From Cellulomonas sp. P24 (GTDB taxonomy: Bacteria > Actinomycetota > Actinomycetes > Actinomycetales > Cellulomonadaceae), in the NCBI RefSeq assembly GCF_024704385.1, contig NZ_JAJDFX010000002.1, positions 4,278,001-4,342,000 on the forward strand: DNA of 64,000 nucleotides. The letters are read 5' to 3'. Shown in pieces: positions 25,487 to 34,451 of the stretch. Position 1 is the stretch's first letter. Each line of letters begins with the position of its first letter. Below the pieces are notes generated by a model. The model was not told the origin of the DNA. It saw only the letters and a list, made by a program, of their open reading frames with translations, and searched no databases. A program made the position numbers and the translations under genes.

Positions 25487-26788
25487 CTACCGCACGTGGA
25501 CGGTCGACTCCGTCACCACTCTCGCGCGGACCAGCGCGTGCTCGTCGTCCGGCGCGCAGGCCTCGGAAGCGATCGCCGTGGGCGTCGCAGCGACCGGCAG
25601 GTGCGCTCGCCACGCCGTAGCGACCACCGTGAGGCAGCCGAGCGCGATCACGAACCCCGCGCTGAACATCTGCGGATAGGTCCACTCGGCAGCGAGCATC
25701 GCGAGCACGGCTGGGATGAAGAACCCGAGATAGGCCACGGAGTAGTACACCGCCGTCAGCCCGGCGAGATCGTCGGGTCCGGCGATGCGCTGCACCTCGC
25801 TGAGCCCGGAGACCAGAGCCAGCCCGTAGCCCATCCCGAGCACGGCTGCAGCCGCCAGCGTGAGCGGAAGGGTGAGCAGCTCCGATGCCATCGCACCGAG
25901 TCCCATTCCGGCCACGACAAGCACCAGAGCGACGACGGAGGCCCGCGCACTACGGCCCGTGTCGATCGCGCGACCGAGTACCTGGATCCCGATGCCGCAC
26001 CCGAGGGTCAGCACCGTGAGCAGCGCGGACAGCGCGATCGGCATCCCGCCTGCATGGTCCTGCATGAGCCCCGGCAGGACGGCGTACGCGCTCCCCGCAC
26101 ACCCGAACACCCAGGGCGCGAGCGGCACGACGACCCGGAGGAACCGCCGGTGCCCTGCGGAGGGGATCGTGAGGTCGTCCCGCAGTCGCACCTGACTGCC
26201 GGACCCGCGAGGAACGCGCGTCTCGGGCACCGCCAGCAGCCATAGTCCTGTGATGACGGTCAGGACGACGTGCACCGCGTAGGCGGTCCCCGTCCGCCAC
26301 GGACCCCACTGCGCGAGCGCGCCGGCGGCCCCCGCACCTGTCAGGAACCCGAGCGTCAGCGCCAACGACGCCCGGCGGGCACCCGCCGCCTGATCATCCT
26401 CTTTCGCGGACAGCTCCTTGATCCACGTCGTGCCCACGGCCATGACGAGCCCGAGCGCCAGCCCGCACAGGATCCGCCCGATGGCGAGCAGCATCGGCGA
26501 CCCAGGTCCGAGCGCGAGGACCACCGAGCCGACGAGGCTCAGCGGCGCCGCGGGCAGCAGCAGCGGGCGTCTCCCGAAACGGTCGGACAGCGGCCCACCG
26601 ACCAGCAGTGCGGGGATGATGCCCAGAACGTAGGCGCCGAGCAGGACGTCCACGGTCACGGCCGAGAAGTGACTCACCTGGCGGTACATCACCAGCAACG
26701 GCGTGAACTCGTTACCTCCCCACGCGATCGCGAACATCGAGGCGGCGATCGGCAGCCACAACCTCCGCTGCCGTGTCTGTGCGCTCAC
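25487..26788 (-). CDS. MFS transporter
   Basis: 433 residues from GTG 26788, which overlaps the stop of the GntR gene (GTGA) and has GGAGGAG upstream; the open frame up to 26947 belongs to the other gene's DNA. It has about 12 membrane segments. The loop 2-3 motif is GGPLSDRFGRRPLLL, a strong MFS motif A, and TM4-5 contain GRILCGLALGLVMAVGTTWIKELS. The protein resembles the sugar/aromatic-acid or drug branches, and the substrate is unknown. Translational coupling to a FadR-type regulator suggests the regulator senses the transported compound or a metabolite of it. Confidence 0.8.
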   Translation of the reverse strand: MSAQTRQRRLWLPIAASMFAIAWGGNEFTPLLVMYRQVSHFSAVTVDVLLGAYVLGIIPALLVGGPLSDRFGRRPLLLPAAPLSLVGSVVLALGPGSPMLLAIGRILCGLALGLVMAVGTTWIKELSAKEDDQAAGARRASLALTLGFLTGAGAAGALAQWGPWRTGTAYAVHVVLTVITGLWLLAVPETRVPRGSGSQVRLRDDLTIPSAGHRRFLRVVVPLAPWVFGCAGSAYAVLPGLMQDHAGGMPIALSALLTVLTLGCGIGIQVLGRAIDTGRSARASVVALVLVVAGMGLGAMASELLTLPLTLAAAAVLGMGYGLALVSGLSEVQRIAGPDDLAGLTAVYYSVAYLGFFIPAVLAMLAAEWTYPQMFSAGFVIALGCLTVVATAWRAHLPVAATPTAIASEACAPDDEHALVRARVVTESTVHVR

Positions 26789-27483
26789 CGCACTCCTCCG
26801 ACGGCTGCCGCGCGCTCCGGCAGGTGCGCATCGTGCAGGTGACGGCGCAGGCCCTCCTCGAACTGCTCGGTGGCGCCCGCCGCGACGAGGTCGGCGAGGC
26901 GTTGGTGGTCGTCGATGAAGGCCAGCGCGTGGTGCTCGTCGCGCCACAGCGAACGTGCGACCATCCGACGTTGTCGTTCACGGAGCGTGACGTAGAAGCT
27001 GGTGAGCAACGGGTTCTCCCCCGCCGCCACCACCGCCAGGTGGAACTCGACGTCATGTTCCGCGTAGGCGTCGAGGTTCCCCGCGTCGAGAGCCTCACGC
27101 TGGCGCTGCACCAGCGCGCTCAGACGTTCGGCCAGCCGCTCCCGACTCAGCGGATCGACGATCGACTGGATGGCGTGGATCTCCAAGAGCAGCCGGGCAT
27201 CGACCACCGACTGCGCCTCTCCTGGGCCCACCGGAACGACGAGCGCCCCACGCTTCGGGTACAGGCGGAGCCAGCCCTGCGCCTCGAGACGCAGGAACGC
27301 CTCACGCACGGGAGTCCTGCTCAGCGAGAGCTGGCCGGCGATCTCACCTTCGCTGATCATGGTGCCCCCGGGGAGGCGGTCGTCCAGGATCAGGCTCTTG
27401 GTATATCGGTAGGCGACCTCTGCTGCTGCGGGGGTCGCTGCCGAACCGACGGGGTCGGGTAGATGCGTTGACGACATAGACAC
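26785..27483 (-). CDS. GntR family regulator, FadR (FCD) subfamily
   Basis: Up to 232 residues. The N-terminal winged helix (YRYTKSLILDDRLPGGTMISEGEIAGQLSLSRTPVREAFLRLEAQGWLRLYPKRGALV) is diagnostic of GntR. The C-terminal FCD domain has the metal/ligand-type pattern DARLLLEIHAI, EHDVEFHLAVVAAGENPLL and DDHQRLADLV. Starts at GTG 27483 or ATG 27477 are both possible; neither has a good ribosome-binding site, so the message may be nearly leaderless. An inverted repeat lies over the start. FCD regulators usually respond to organic acids or sugar acids. It is coupled to the MFS gene. Confidence 0.85.
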   Translation of the reverse strand: MSMSSTHLPDPVGSAATPAAAEVAYRYTKSLILDDRLPGGTMISEGEIAGQLSLSRTPVREAFLRLEAQGWLRLYPKRGALVVPVGPGEAQSVVDARLLLEIHAIQSIVDPLSRERLAERLSALVQRQREALDAGNLDAYAEHDVEFHLAVVAAGENPLLTSFYVTLRERQRRMVARSLWRDEHHALAFIDDHQRLADLVAAGATEQFEEGLRRHLHDAHLPERAAAVGGVR

Positions 27484-27495
27484 AAGATGAGTCTA
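27477..27495. promoter_or_regulatory. Inverted repeat over the GntR start, candidate operator
   Basis: TAGAC (27477-27481) and GTCTA (27491-27495) form a 5-base inverted repeat with a 9-base centre, exactly at the start of the GntR gene. Position suggests autoregulation; the sequence is not the classic FadR-type core, so this is tentative. Confidence 0.3.
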
Positions 27496-27559
27496 AGCCG
27501 ATGGCGACACCCCCATCGCCCACCCGGAGCGCGTCACGGCGCAGCCGGTCCCGAGGGCG

Positions 27560-29110
27560 TCAGCGCCGACGCTTCTCGCGCACCCGGATCGAGATCGAGA
27601 TCGGTGTGCCCTCGAAGCCGAACGTCTCGCGCAGGCGCCTCTCGATGTACCGGCGGTAGCCGGCCTCGATGAACCCGGTGGCGAAGATGACGAACCTCGG
27701 CGGCCGCGTCGAGGCCTGGGTCGCGAACAGGATGCGTGGCTGCTTGCCCCCACGCAGCGGGTGCGGGTGGGCCGAGACGAGCTCCCCGAGGAACGCGTTG
27801 AGGCGTCCCGTCGGGATCCGCGTGCCCCAGGACTCGAGCGACCGATCCAGCGCAGGGACGAGCTTGTCGGTGTGCCACCCGGTCTTCGCCGAGAGGTTCA
27901 CACGCGGCGCCCACTGCACCTGCACGAGGTCCTGCTCGATCTCGCGCTCGAGGAACGGTCGACGGTCCTCGTCCATGAGGTCCCACTTGTTGTACGCGAT
28001 GACCAGGGCGCGCCCGGCGTCGACGACCTGACTGATCACGCGGGTGTCCTGCTCGGTCATCTTGGTGCTGGCGTCCACGAGCACCACCGCGACCTCGGCC
28101 TTCTCGATCGCGGCTTGGGTGCGCAGCGATGCGTAGAAGTCCGCTCCCGAGGTCTGGTGCACCCGTCGACGGATACCGGCCGTGTCGACGAACACCCACG
28201 GGCGCCCGCGCAGCATGACGAGCTCGTCCACCGGGTCGCGCGTCGTTCCGGCGACGTCATCGACCACGACCCGCTCGGCACCGAGGACCTTGTTGAGCAG
28301 CGACGACTTCCCGACGTTCGGTCGTCCGACGAGGGCGACCCGACGCGGGCCGCCCTGCGGGATCGGCAGGCCGTGCGCCGACTCGGTCGGCAGGGCGTCC
28401 ATCGCGGCGTCGAGCAGGTCACCGGTCCCCCGGCCGTGCAGCGCGGACACGGGATAGGGCTGACCGAGCCCGAGACTCCAGAGCGCCGTCGCGTCGGCCT
28501 CGACCCGAGGACCGTCGACCTTGTTGGCGCACAGCACGACGGGCTTGCCGGACTTTCGCAGGAGCTTGACGACGCGCTCGTCCGTCGATGTCGGCCCGAC
28601 GGTGGCGTCGACCACGAACAGCACCGCGTCCGCCAGGCTGATCGCGACCTCGGCCTGCTCGGCGACCCGTGCCTCGATGCCGGCGACGTCCACCTCCCAG
28701 CCGCCGGTGTCGACCAACGTGAAGTCGCGGCCGTTCCAGTTGCCCGGGTAGCTCACCCGGTCACGCGTGACACCCGGCTTGTCCTCGACGACCGCCTCGC
28801 GACGGCCGAGGATCCGGTTGACCAGCGTCGACTTGCCGACGTTGGGGCGTCCGACGACGGCGAGCACCGGGAGCGGCTTCGACCCGTCGTCTCCCCCGTC
28901 ACCCTCCTCGTTCTCGCCGAGCAGCACGAGGTCCTCGTCGTCGAGCTCGTAGTCGGAGAGACCTGCCCGCAGGGCACGTTCGCGCTCCTCGTCCGTCACG
29001 CCGTCCTGCGGCTCCCAGCCGGGCCCGAGCCCGTCGTCGGCTGCGTCGCCCAGGTCGAGCTCGGGGGCATCCGGGTCCGGTGCGGTGTCGGCGGGCACGT
29101 CGTTCTCCAC
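27560..29110 (-). CDS. der: Ribosome-assembly GTPase Der (EngA)
   Basis: 516 residues with two tandem GTPase domains. The first has [18 protein letters not shown] and NKVD (about 85-250); the second has [20 protein letters not shown] and NKWD (about 260-440). A KH-like C-terminal domain ends VREKRRR. Der is needed for 50S subunit assembly. The first 75 residues are an acidic extension common in actinobacterial Der. The annotated start GTG 29110 lacks a ribosome-binding site, while ATG 29174 has an excellent one (GGGAGGATAGGGGC) but is out of frame. One more C in the run at 29137-29140 (minus strand) would join them, so the true protein is probably about 22 residues longer. Confidence 0.92.
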   Translation of the reverse strand: MENDVPADTAPDPDAPELDLGDAADDGLGPGWEPQDGVTDEERERALRAGLSDYELDDEDLVLLGENEEGDGGDDGSKPLPVLAVVGRPNVGKSTLVNRILGRREAVVEDKPGVTRDRVSYPGNWNGRDFTLVDTGGWEVDVAGIEARVAEQAEVAISLADAVLFVVDATVGPTSTDERVVKLLRKSGKPVVLCANKVDGPRVEADATALWSLGLGQPYPVSALHGRGTGDLLDAAMDALPTESAHGLPIPQGGPRRVALVGRPNVGKSSLLNKVLGAERVVVDDVAGTTRDPVDELVMLRGRPWVFVDTAGIRRRVHQTSGADFYASLRTQAAIEKAEVAVVLVDASTKMTEQDTRVISQVVDAGRALVIAYNKWDLMDEDRRPFLEREIEQDLVQVQWAPRVNLSAKTGWHTDKLVPALDRSLESWGTRIPTGRLNAFLGELVSAHPHPLRGGKQPRILFATQASTRPPRFVIFATGFIEAGYRRYIERRLRETFGFEGTPISISIRVREKRRR

Positions 29111-29231
29111 CGGGGCCGTGGGGAGAAGGTCGTTCCGGGGCGTCCGGGTTCGACGTCCGGTCAGTGGGGCTCATGCCCCTATCCTCCCAGCCCGATGCCT
29201 CCGTCGACGAACCGGCCGTCGTGCGGAGGCG

Positions 29232-29957
29232 TCAGGCGCTCGCCGAGGTGCCGCTGGCAGCGGGCCCGTCGGCCGGGAGGCTCAGCCCGGTGCGCGCCGA
29301 CGCGGACGTCACCAGCTCGGCCAACGCCACCCGGATCGCATCGTTCGCGGCCTCGGTGGCGGCCTTGCCGGTCGACCCGTCGGTCCTCTCGATGATGATC
29401 GGTTGACCGAACTCCACGACGCACCGGCGACGCAGCCCAGGGATGTGACCGACACTCTCCCCGGTGCGCCGGGTGCCCAGCACCGCGACGGGCACCACGG
29501 GCGCCTGCGCACGAAGCGCCAGCCACGCCACCCCGGGGCGAGCCGCCGCCGCGTCGCCGCGTCCCCGGTTTCCCTCTGGGAACACCCCGACGACGCCGCC
29601 ACGCCGCAGGACGGCCAGTGCCGCCTGCAACGCGCCACGACCCGAGTCCCGATCCACCGGGATCTGACCCGCTCCCCGGAGCACGGCGCCCACTGGGCCC
29701 CGGAAGGCCTCCGCCTTGACGAGCACGTGGGTGGGCCGAGGTGCCGCAGCCATGAGCAGCGGGCCGTCGATGACTCCGGTGTGGTTGGCCGCGAGGAGCA
29801 CCGGACCGTCGGCCGGCACGTTCTCCACTCCCACGACCTCGGTGCTCCACAGGACGTGCGCCATGAACCAGGCGAGCCGTCTGCCCCATCGCGGCCCGCG
29901 CGTCCCCGGGTTCGTCGACGGGACCTGCGATCCACCGCGGGCCGGGGTTCTGCTCAT
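29232..29957 (-). CDS. plsC: 1-acyl-sn-glycerol-3-phosphate acyltransferase family protein
   Basis: 241 residues with the acyltransferase motifs NHTGVID (NHX4D type, about residues 58-64), the IPVDRDSGRG block II and FPEGNRGRG (block III, about residue 125). These are found in PlsC-type enzymes, which transfer a fatty-acyl group to lysophosphatidic acid at the inner membrane. The start ATG 29957 overlaps the cmk stop (ATGA). The cmk-plsC-der order is a standard actinobacterial cluster. Several paralogues usually exist in such genomes, so the exact acceptor is not certain. Confidence 0.85.
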   Translation of the reverse strand: MSRTPARGGSQVPSTNPGTRGPRWGRRLAWFMAHVLWSTEVVGVENVPADGPVLLAANHTGVIDGPLLMAAAPRPTHVLVKAEAFRGPVGAVLRGAGQIPVDRDSGRGALQAALAVLRRGGVVGVFPEGNRGRGDAAAARPGVAWLALRAQAPVVPVAVLGTRRTGESVGHIPGLRRRCVVEFGQPIIIERTDGSTGKAATEAANDAIRVALAELVTSASARTGLSLPADGPAASGTSASA

Positions 29958-30787
29958 CGGACCTCGGCAGCCTGGACGTCGGGCGAGTCGGTGCCGGCTG
30001 TGCTCACGCCGGTCGCACGACCGGTCACGGTCCCGATGATCTCGATCACCGCGGCGATCGTGCCATCGAGGTCGAGCGCCGAGGAGTCGAGCGTGACGAC
30101 GCCGTCCGCCGCCTGATGGAACTGCACGACCGTCGAGTCGTCTGCGTCACGTCGCAGCACCTGGTCACGGGTGGAAGCCAGGGACTCCGCGTCGGCGTTC
30201 CCGTGGATCTCCCGTGCTCGGCGTGCGAGGCGCGCCTCCTCGCTCGCGGTGAGCAGCACGCGCACGTCCGCGTCGGGGGCGACCACGGTGGTGATGTCAC
30301 GGCCCTCTGCCACGACGCCACGGCCGCCGGACACCGACCCGACGTGCCGCTCCGCCTCGATCAGGTCGCGCTGGCGTCGCCGGAGCTCCGCGCGGACGTC
30401 GAGGTTGGTCGCGACGGCGCTCACCGCCGCGGAGATCGCGGTCGCCCGGATCTCCTCGGCCACGTCGGTGCCGGCGACGACGACCGTCGGCGCGGACGGC
30501 TCGAGCCCTTGGACGAGCGGAAGGTCGCGGACGGCGGCCGTCACCGCCGCCTGGTCGGCGAGGTCGAGACCGAGGTGCAGGCACCACCACGTCGCCGCCC
30601 GGTACATGGCGCCGGTGTCGAGGTACGCGAGCCCGAGTCGGCTCGCTACCCCGCGTGAGACGCTCGACTTCCCGGAGCCGGACGGTCCGTCGATCGCGAC
30701 CACGAGGGGCCGTGGCGCACCCGCACCCCGGCCGTCGCCCAGCGGGGCGGTGGGGCTGTTCTGTCCATGCTCGTCCGGCATCGTCAT
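29954..30787 (-). CDS. cmk: Cytidylate kinase
   Basis: 277 residues from ATG 30787, which overlaps the tyrA stop (ATGA); the frame extends seven codons upstream inside tyrA. The P-loop is AIDGPSGSGKSSVSRG (about residues 31-46), followed by YLDTGAMYRAATWW, the conserved CMP-binding region; GRDITTVVAPDADVRVLLTAS and RREIHG-like residues complete the family pattern. It phosphorylates CMP and dCMP with ATP. The N-terminal 28 residues are a variable extension. Confidence 0.93.
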   Translation of the reverse strand: MTMPDEHGQNSPTAPLGDGRGAGAPRPLVVAIDGPSGSGKSSVSRGVASRLGLAYLDTGAMYRAATWWCLHLGLDLADQAAVTAAVRDLPLVQGLEPSAPTVVVAGTDVAEEIRATAISAAVSAVATNLDVRAELRRRQRDLIEAERHVGSVSGGRGVVAEGRDITTVVAPDADVRVLLTASEEARLARRAREIHGNADAESLASTRDQVLRRDADDSTVVQFHQAADGVVTLDSSALDLDGTIAAVIEIIGTVTGRATGVSTAGTDSPDVQAAEVR

Positions 30788-31917
30788 CCTCTGTTCGCCA
30801 CTCGCCACCCGCGTGCGACGAGCTCTCGCTCGAGCGCCTCGGAACGGCCCATCAGGACCGAGATCATCGCGAGCCCCACCGGCTGCCGGGGCGAGTGCTC
30901 GAGCTGGAGGTCCTCGATGTTCACCCCGGCGTCACCGACGTCCGCGAACAGCCTCGCCAGCTCACCGGGAGCGTCCGGGACCAGCACCGTCACGACCTCG
31001 TAGTGCCGCGGGGCGCCGCCGTGCTTGCCGGGGATCCTCGCGACCCCCAGGTTCCCCGCGGTGACCGTGCGCGCCAGCGCTCCCAGCGCCCCGACCGCCG
31101 CGGTGCCGTGCGGGGCGGCTGCGTCGGCCTCGGCCAACGCGTCGATCACGACGTCCAGGTCGCTCCGCAGGTCCATCAGCACCGACCGCACCGCCGTGGC
31201 GTTCGCCGCGAGGATCGACGTCCACAACGGAGCGTCGCTCGAGGCGATCCGGGTGACGTCACGCAGACCCTGGCCCGAGAGGTCCAGCGCGGCTGCCGGT
31301 GCATCGGCCAGGCGCGCCGCGACCAGGCTCGCGATCACCTGCGGGACGTGGGAGACGACGGCGACCGCCGCGTCGTGCTCCCGCGCCTCCATCGTGACCG
31401 GCGTCGCGCCCAGGTCCACCGCGAGCTGGCGCACGGCCAGCACGGCGTCCTCCGACGAGTGCCCCGACCCGGCGATGACCCACGGGCGCCCGGCGAACAG
31501 GTCCGCCCGGGCCGCCGTCGGCCCAGACCGTTCTCGCCCGGCCATGGGGTGCGACCCGACGTAGCGCGACAGATCGGCGCCCGCGGCGACGAGCTCGTCG
31601 AGCACGGCGCCCTTGACGCTCGCGACGTCCGTCACGACGGCCTCCGGGTGCGCCGCGAGCTCCGCGATGACGACCTCGGCCGTCACGTCAGGGGGCGCCG
31701 CGACCACGATCAGTCGCATCGCCTCGTCGCGGTCCGACGGCAACCGGCCGGCGCCGACGTCACGCGCGAGGGCGAGTGCGGTCCGTGACGAGTCGTGCAG
31801 CACCACGTCGACGCCGCGGGTCGTGAGGGACAGCCCGATGCTCGCCCCCAGCAACCCGGTGCCGACGATGCGCACCGGCCCTGTCGTCGCGACCGGTGGG
31901 AGCGCCCCGAGGCTCAT
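30784..31917 (-). CDS. tyrA: Prephenate dehydrogenase with C-terminal ACT domain
   Basis: 377 residues. The NAD-binding loop GTGLLGASIG lies near the N-terminus (about residues 19-28). The prephenate-site block SHPMAGRERSG is near 122 and the catalytic helix region has SHVPQVIASLVA. The last 90 residues are an ACT domain (YEVVTVLVPDAPGELARLFADVGDAGVNIEDLQLEHSP) expected to bind tyrosine for feedback control. It makes 4-hydroxyphenylpyruvate in tyrosine synthesis. It lies between the pseudouridine synthase gene and cmk, with its stop overlapping cmk. Confidence 0.93.
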   Translation of the reverse strand: MSLGALPPVATTGPVRIVGTGLLGASIGLSLTTRGVDVVLHDSSRTALALARDVGAGRLPSDRDEAMRLIVVAAPPDVTAEVVIAELAAHPEAVVTDVASVKGAVLDELVAAGADLSRYVGSHPMAGRERSGPTAARADLFAGRPWVIAGSGHSSEDAVLAVRQLAVDLGATPVTMEAREHDAAVAVVSHVPQVIASLVAARLADAPAAALDLSGQGLRDVTRIASSDAPLWTSILAANATAVRSVLMDLRSDLDVVIDALAEADAAAPHGTAAVGALGALARTVTAGNLGVARIPGKHGGAPRHYEVVTVLVPDAPGELARLFADVGDAGVNIEDLQLEHSPRQPVGLAMISVLMGRSEALERELVARGWRVANRG

Positions 31918-31948
31918 GCGCCGCCTCCTGCGACGCCGACCGTCGTGC

Positions 31949-32878
31949 TCACATCCCGACCTGTGCCATCAGCGTCCCGACCTCCGTCTTGCCCAGCACA
32001 CGCGTGCGGCCCGACTTCAGGTCGCCGAGCCGGATCGGGCCGATCTGGGTCCGCACGAGCTGCATGACCGGGTGCCCGACCTCGTCGAAGAGCCGACGCA
32101 CGATCCGGTTGCGACCCTCGTGGAGGACGACCTCGACGAGCGTTGCCTGCGGGGTCTGGTCGATCACCTTGTACGACGCGAAGCTCGCCGGCCCGTCCTC
32201 GAGCTCAACACCCCGCAGCAGCGCCTTGGCGGTCTGTGCCGAGACCCGGCCCTCGACGTGCGCCATGTACGTCTTGGCGACGCCGTGCGACGGGTGCGAC
32301 AACCGGTTGGCCAGCTCGCCGTCGTTCGTGAGCAGGATCAGGCCCTCGGTGTCGGCATCCAGGCGTCCGACGTGGAACAGCCGCTCCTCGCGGTTCGCGA
32401 CGAACTGCGCGAGCGACGGACGGCCCTCGGGGTCGTGCATCGTCGACACCACGCCGAGGGGCTTGTTCAGGGCGATCGTGATCACCGACGTGTCGAGCTG
32501 GACCCGCAGGCCGTCGACGTGGATCACCGCGCTGTTCGGGTCCACCCGCACACCGAGCTCGCGGACCAGGACGCCGTCGACGGTCACCCGCCCTGCGGTG
32601 ATCAGGTCCTCCGCCGCCCGGCGCGAGCCGTACCCGGCGCTGGCGAGCACCTTCTGCAGCCGCACACCCTCCGGATCGTGCACGTCCCGCGGCGGGACAG
32701 CTGGTCCCGACCGCGCCGGTGCGGCCGGCCGACGACCCGTCGCGCGCGCCGGACGTGCCGCGCCGGTGCGGCCACGCGTGGCGCCGGCACCGCCACGCGC
32801 AGCACCCTGACGGGCACCACCGCGCCGGTCCCCCGACCCCTGCCTGTCGCTCCCGGACCGTCCGCTGCTCTCGCTCAT
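31949..32878 (-). CDS. rRNA pseudouridine synthase, RluB/RsuA family
   Basis: 309 residues. The first 65 are a basic, Gly/Arg/Ala-rich low-complexity tail, common in actinobacterial members. An S4 RNA-binding domain follows (VRLQKVLASAGYGSRRAAEDLITAGRVTVDG), then the catalytic domain with GRLDADTEGLILLTNDG (the nucleophilic Asp is in GRLDAD) and KTYMAHVEG, EGRNRIVRRLFDEVGHPV. It should convert one uridine of 23S or 16S rRNA; by gene order (scpA-scpB-rlu) it is the RluB-like enzyme. The start ATG overlaps the scpB stop (ATGA at 32878-32875). Confidence 0.9.
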   Translation of the reverse strand: MSESSGRSGSDRQGSGDRRGGARQGAARGGAGATRGRTGAARPARATGRRPAAPARSGPAVPPRDVHDPEGVRLQKVLASAGYGSRRAAEDLITAGRVTVDGVLVRELGVRVDPNSAVIHVDGLRVQLDTSVITIALNKPLGVVSTMHDPEGRPSLAQFVANREERLFHVGRLDADTEGLILLTNDGELANRLSHPSHGVAKTYMAHVEGRVSAQTAKALLRGVELEDGPASFASYKVIDQTPQATLVEVVLHEGRNRIVRRLFDEVGHPVMQLVRTQIGPIRLGDLKSGRTRVLGKTEVGTLMAQVGM

Positions 32879-33564
32879 CGCCTGTCTCCTTCTGCTGTGT
32901 CCACGCCGTCGAGCGCATCGATCTCGGGGAGGTACGGGGCCAGTGGCGGCAGCTCGTCGAGACTGCCGAGACCCATCCGCTCCAGGAAGTACCCGGTGGT
33001 GCCGTACAGCACCGCTCCGGTCGTGGCATCCGTGCCGACCTCGGCGACAAGCCCACGCGTCGTGAGCGTCCGGACGACGCCGTCGACGTTCACCCCGCGC
33101 ACTCCGGAGACCTGACCGCGGGTCACGGGCTGCCGGTAGGTGATCACCGCGAGGGTCTCGAGAGCCGCCTGCGTCAGCCGGGCCGACTGCCCGTCAAGGA
33201 CGAATCGTCCCACGACGGCGCCGTACGCGGGCGCCGAGTAGATCCGCCAGCCCGCACCCACCTGCCGCAGCTCGAAACCCCGGGGCCGTCCCGTGTCCCC
33301 CTGGTAGTCGCTGACGAGCTCGGCGAGCAGGCGCTCGACCTCGGCGGTCGGGAGCGCCAGCACGGTCGCGAGCTGCACCGCGGACACCGGCTCGTCGGCC
33401 ACCATGAGGACGGCCTCGAGCGCGCCGAGGGCACCGCCCGGAAGGTCGGCCACGTCGAAGGCAAGCTCGTCCGGGACGGTGGCCTCCGGGTTCACCGGGT
33501 CGGGTGCTGCGGCGGACCCTGCTGCGTCGGGTCCGCCCGCGACGCCCTCCGTGTCCTGTGTCAT
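32875..33564 (-). CDS. scpB: Segregation and condensation protein B
   Basis: 229 residues with two winged-helix domains: GALEAVLMVADEPVSAVQLATVL (first) and LTQAALETLAVITYRQPVTRGQVSGVRGVNVDGVVRTL (second, the most conserved ScpB block), then YFLERMGLGSLDELPPL. ScpB dimers bind ScpA and Smc in the condensin complex that organises the chromosome. The first 35 residues are an acidic variable region. Both ends overlap neighbours by four bases (scpA upstream and rlu downstream), so the three are co-translated. Confidence 0.95.
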   Translation of the reverse strand: MTQDTEGVAGGPDAAGSAAAPDPVNPEATVPDELAFDVADLPGGALGALEAVLMVADEPVSAVQLATVLALPTAEVERLLAELVSDYQGDTGRPRGFELRQVGAGWRIYSAPAYGAVVGRFVLDGQSARLTQAALETLAVITYRQPVTRGQVSGVRGVNVDGVVRTLTTRGLVAEVGTDATTGAVLYGTTGYFLERMGLGSLDELPPLAPYLPEIDALDGVDTAEGDRR

Positions 33565-34451
33565 ACCGTCCCATCCTCCTCGTCGAAGTCGTCCGAGACG
33601 ACCACGTCACCGTTCTCCGCACCCATCCACCGCACGGTGAGCTCGCCCAGCGGGACCATCTGGTCGAACGACACGACGCCCTCCCGGAACAGCTCGAGCA
33701 ACGCGAGGAACCGTGCGACCACGACGAGCGTCGACTCGGCATCAGCGGTGAGGGCACGGAACGACGTGGCCGTGGTGTGCCTCAACCGGTCGACGAGCAG
33801 CGCCGCCTGCTCGCGGACGCTCACCGTCGTCGCGTGCAGGTGGCTGAGGTCGACGCCCGGGGGCAGCGGCTTCGGGGCGATGGCCTTCGCGGCGAGCTCG
33901 GCGAGCTGCGCCGGGCCGACCTGCCACACGAGCTCCGGCAGGAGGGCCGCGAGCTGCGGCTCGAGCGTGACGGCCCGTGGGTAGCGCCTGCCCTCGCTCA
34001 CCAGCTTCTCCGCGATCGCCGCAGCGACCTCCTTGAACGCCCGGTACTGGAGCAGGCGCGCGAACAGCAGGTCCCGGGCCTCGAGCAGCTCGAGGTCCTC
34101 GGCGTCCTCGACGTCACCGGAGGGCAGCAGTCGCGCGGCCTTGAGGTCGAGCAGCGTGGCTGCGACCACCAGGAACTCGCTCGCCTGGCCCAGGTCCCAG
34201 CCGGATCGTCCGTCCGCGGTCGTCCCCGCCGCTCGGATGTAGGCGATGAACTCGTCCGTGACCTGGCCGAGCGCGACCTCGGTGATGTCCAGCTTGTGCT
34301 TGGTGATCAGCCCCAGCAGCAGGTCGAAGGGACCCGTGAAGTTCGCCAGATGGACCGAGAAGCCGGTGCTGCCGACCGGTGGGAGCGCGGTGCCGGTCTC
34401 GTCTGCGGGGGTCGTCGACGCCACGGGGGCGGCGTCAGGCCGCGTCGCCAC
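33561..34451 (-). CDS. scpA: Segregation and condensation protein A
   Basis: 296 residues. The kleisin N-terminus FSVHLANFTGPFDLLLGLITKHKLDITEVAL (about residues 28-58) and DLGQASEFLVVAATLLDLKAARLLP are the ScpA signatures; the C-terminal winged helix (FLALLELFREGVVSFDQ...LGELTVRW) binds Smc. It bridges the Smc heads and carries ScpB. The first codons overlap the end of the parA-like gene by 17 bases, so the four genes from parA on form one operon. Confidence 0.95.
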   Translation of the reverse strand: MATRPDAAPVASTTPADETGTALPPVGSTGFSVHLANFTGPFDLLLGLITKHKLDITEVALGQVTDEFIAYIRAAGTTADGRSGWDLGQASEFLVVAATLLDLKAARLLPSGDVEDAEDLELLEARDLLFARLLQYRAFKEVAAAIAEKLVSEGRRYPRAVTLEPQLAALLPELVWQVGPAQLAELAAKAIAPKPLPPGVDLSHLHATTVSVREQAALLVDRLRHTTATSFRALTADAESTLVVVARFLALLELFREGVVSFDQMVPLGELTVRWMGAENGDVVVSDDFDEEDGTV

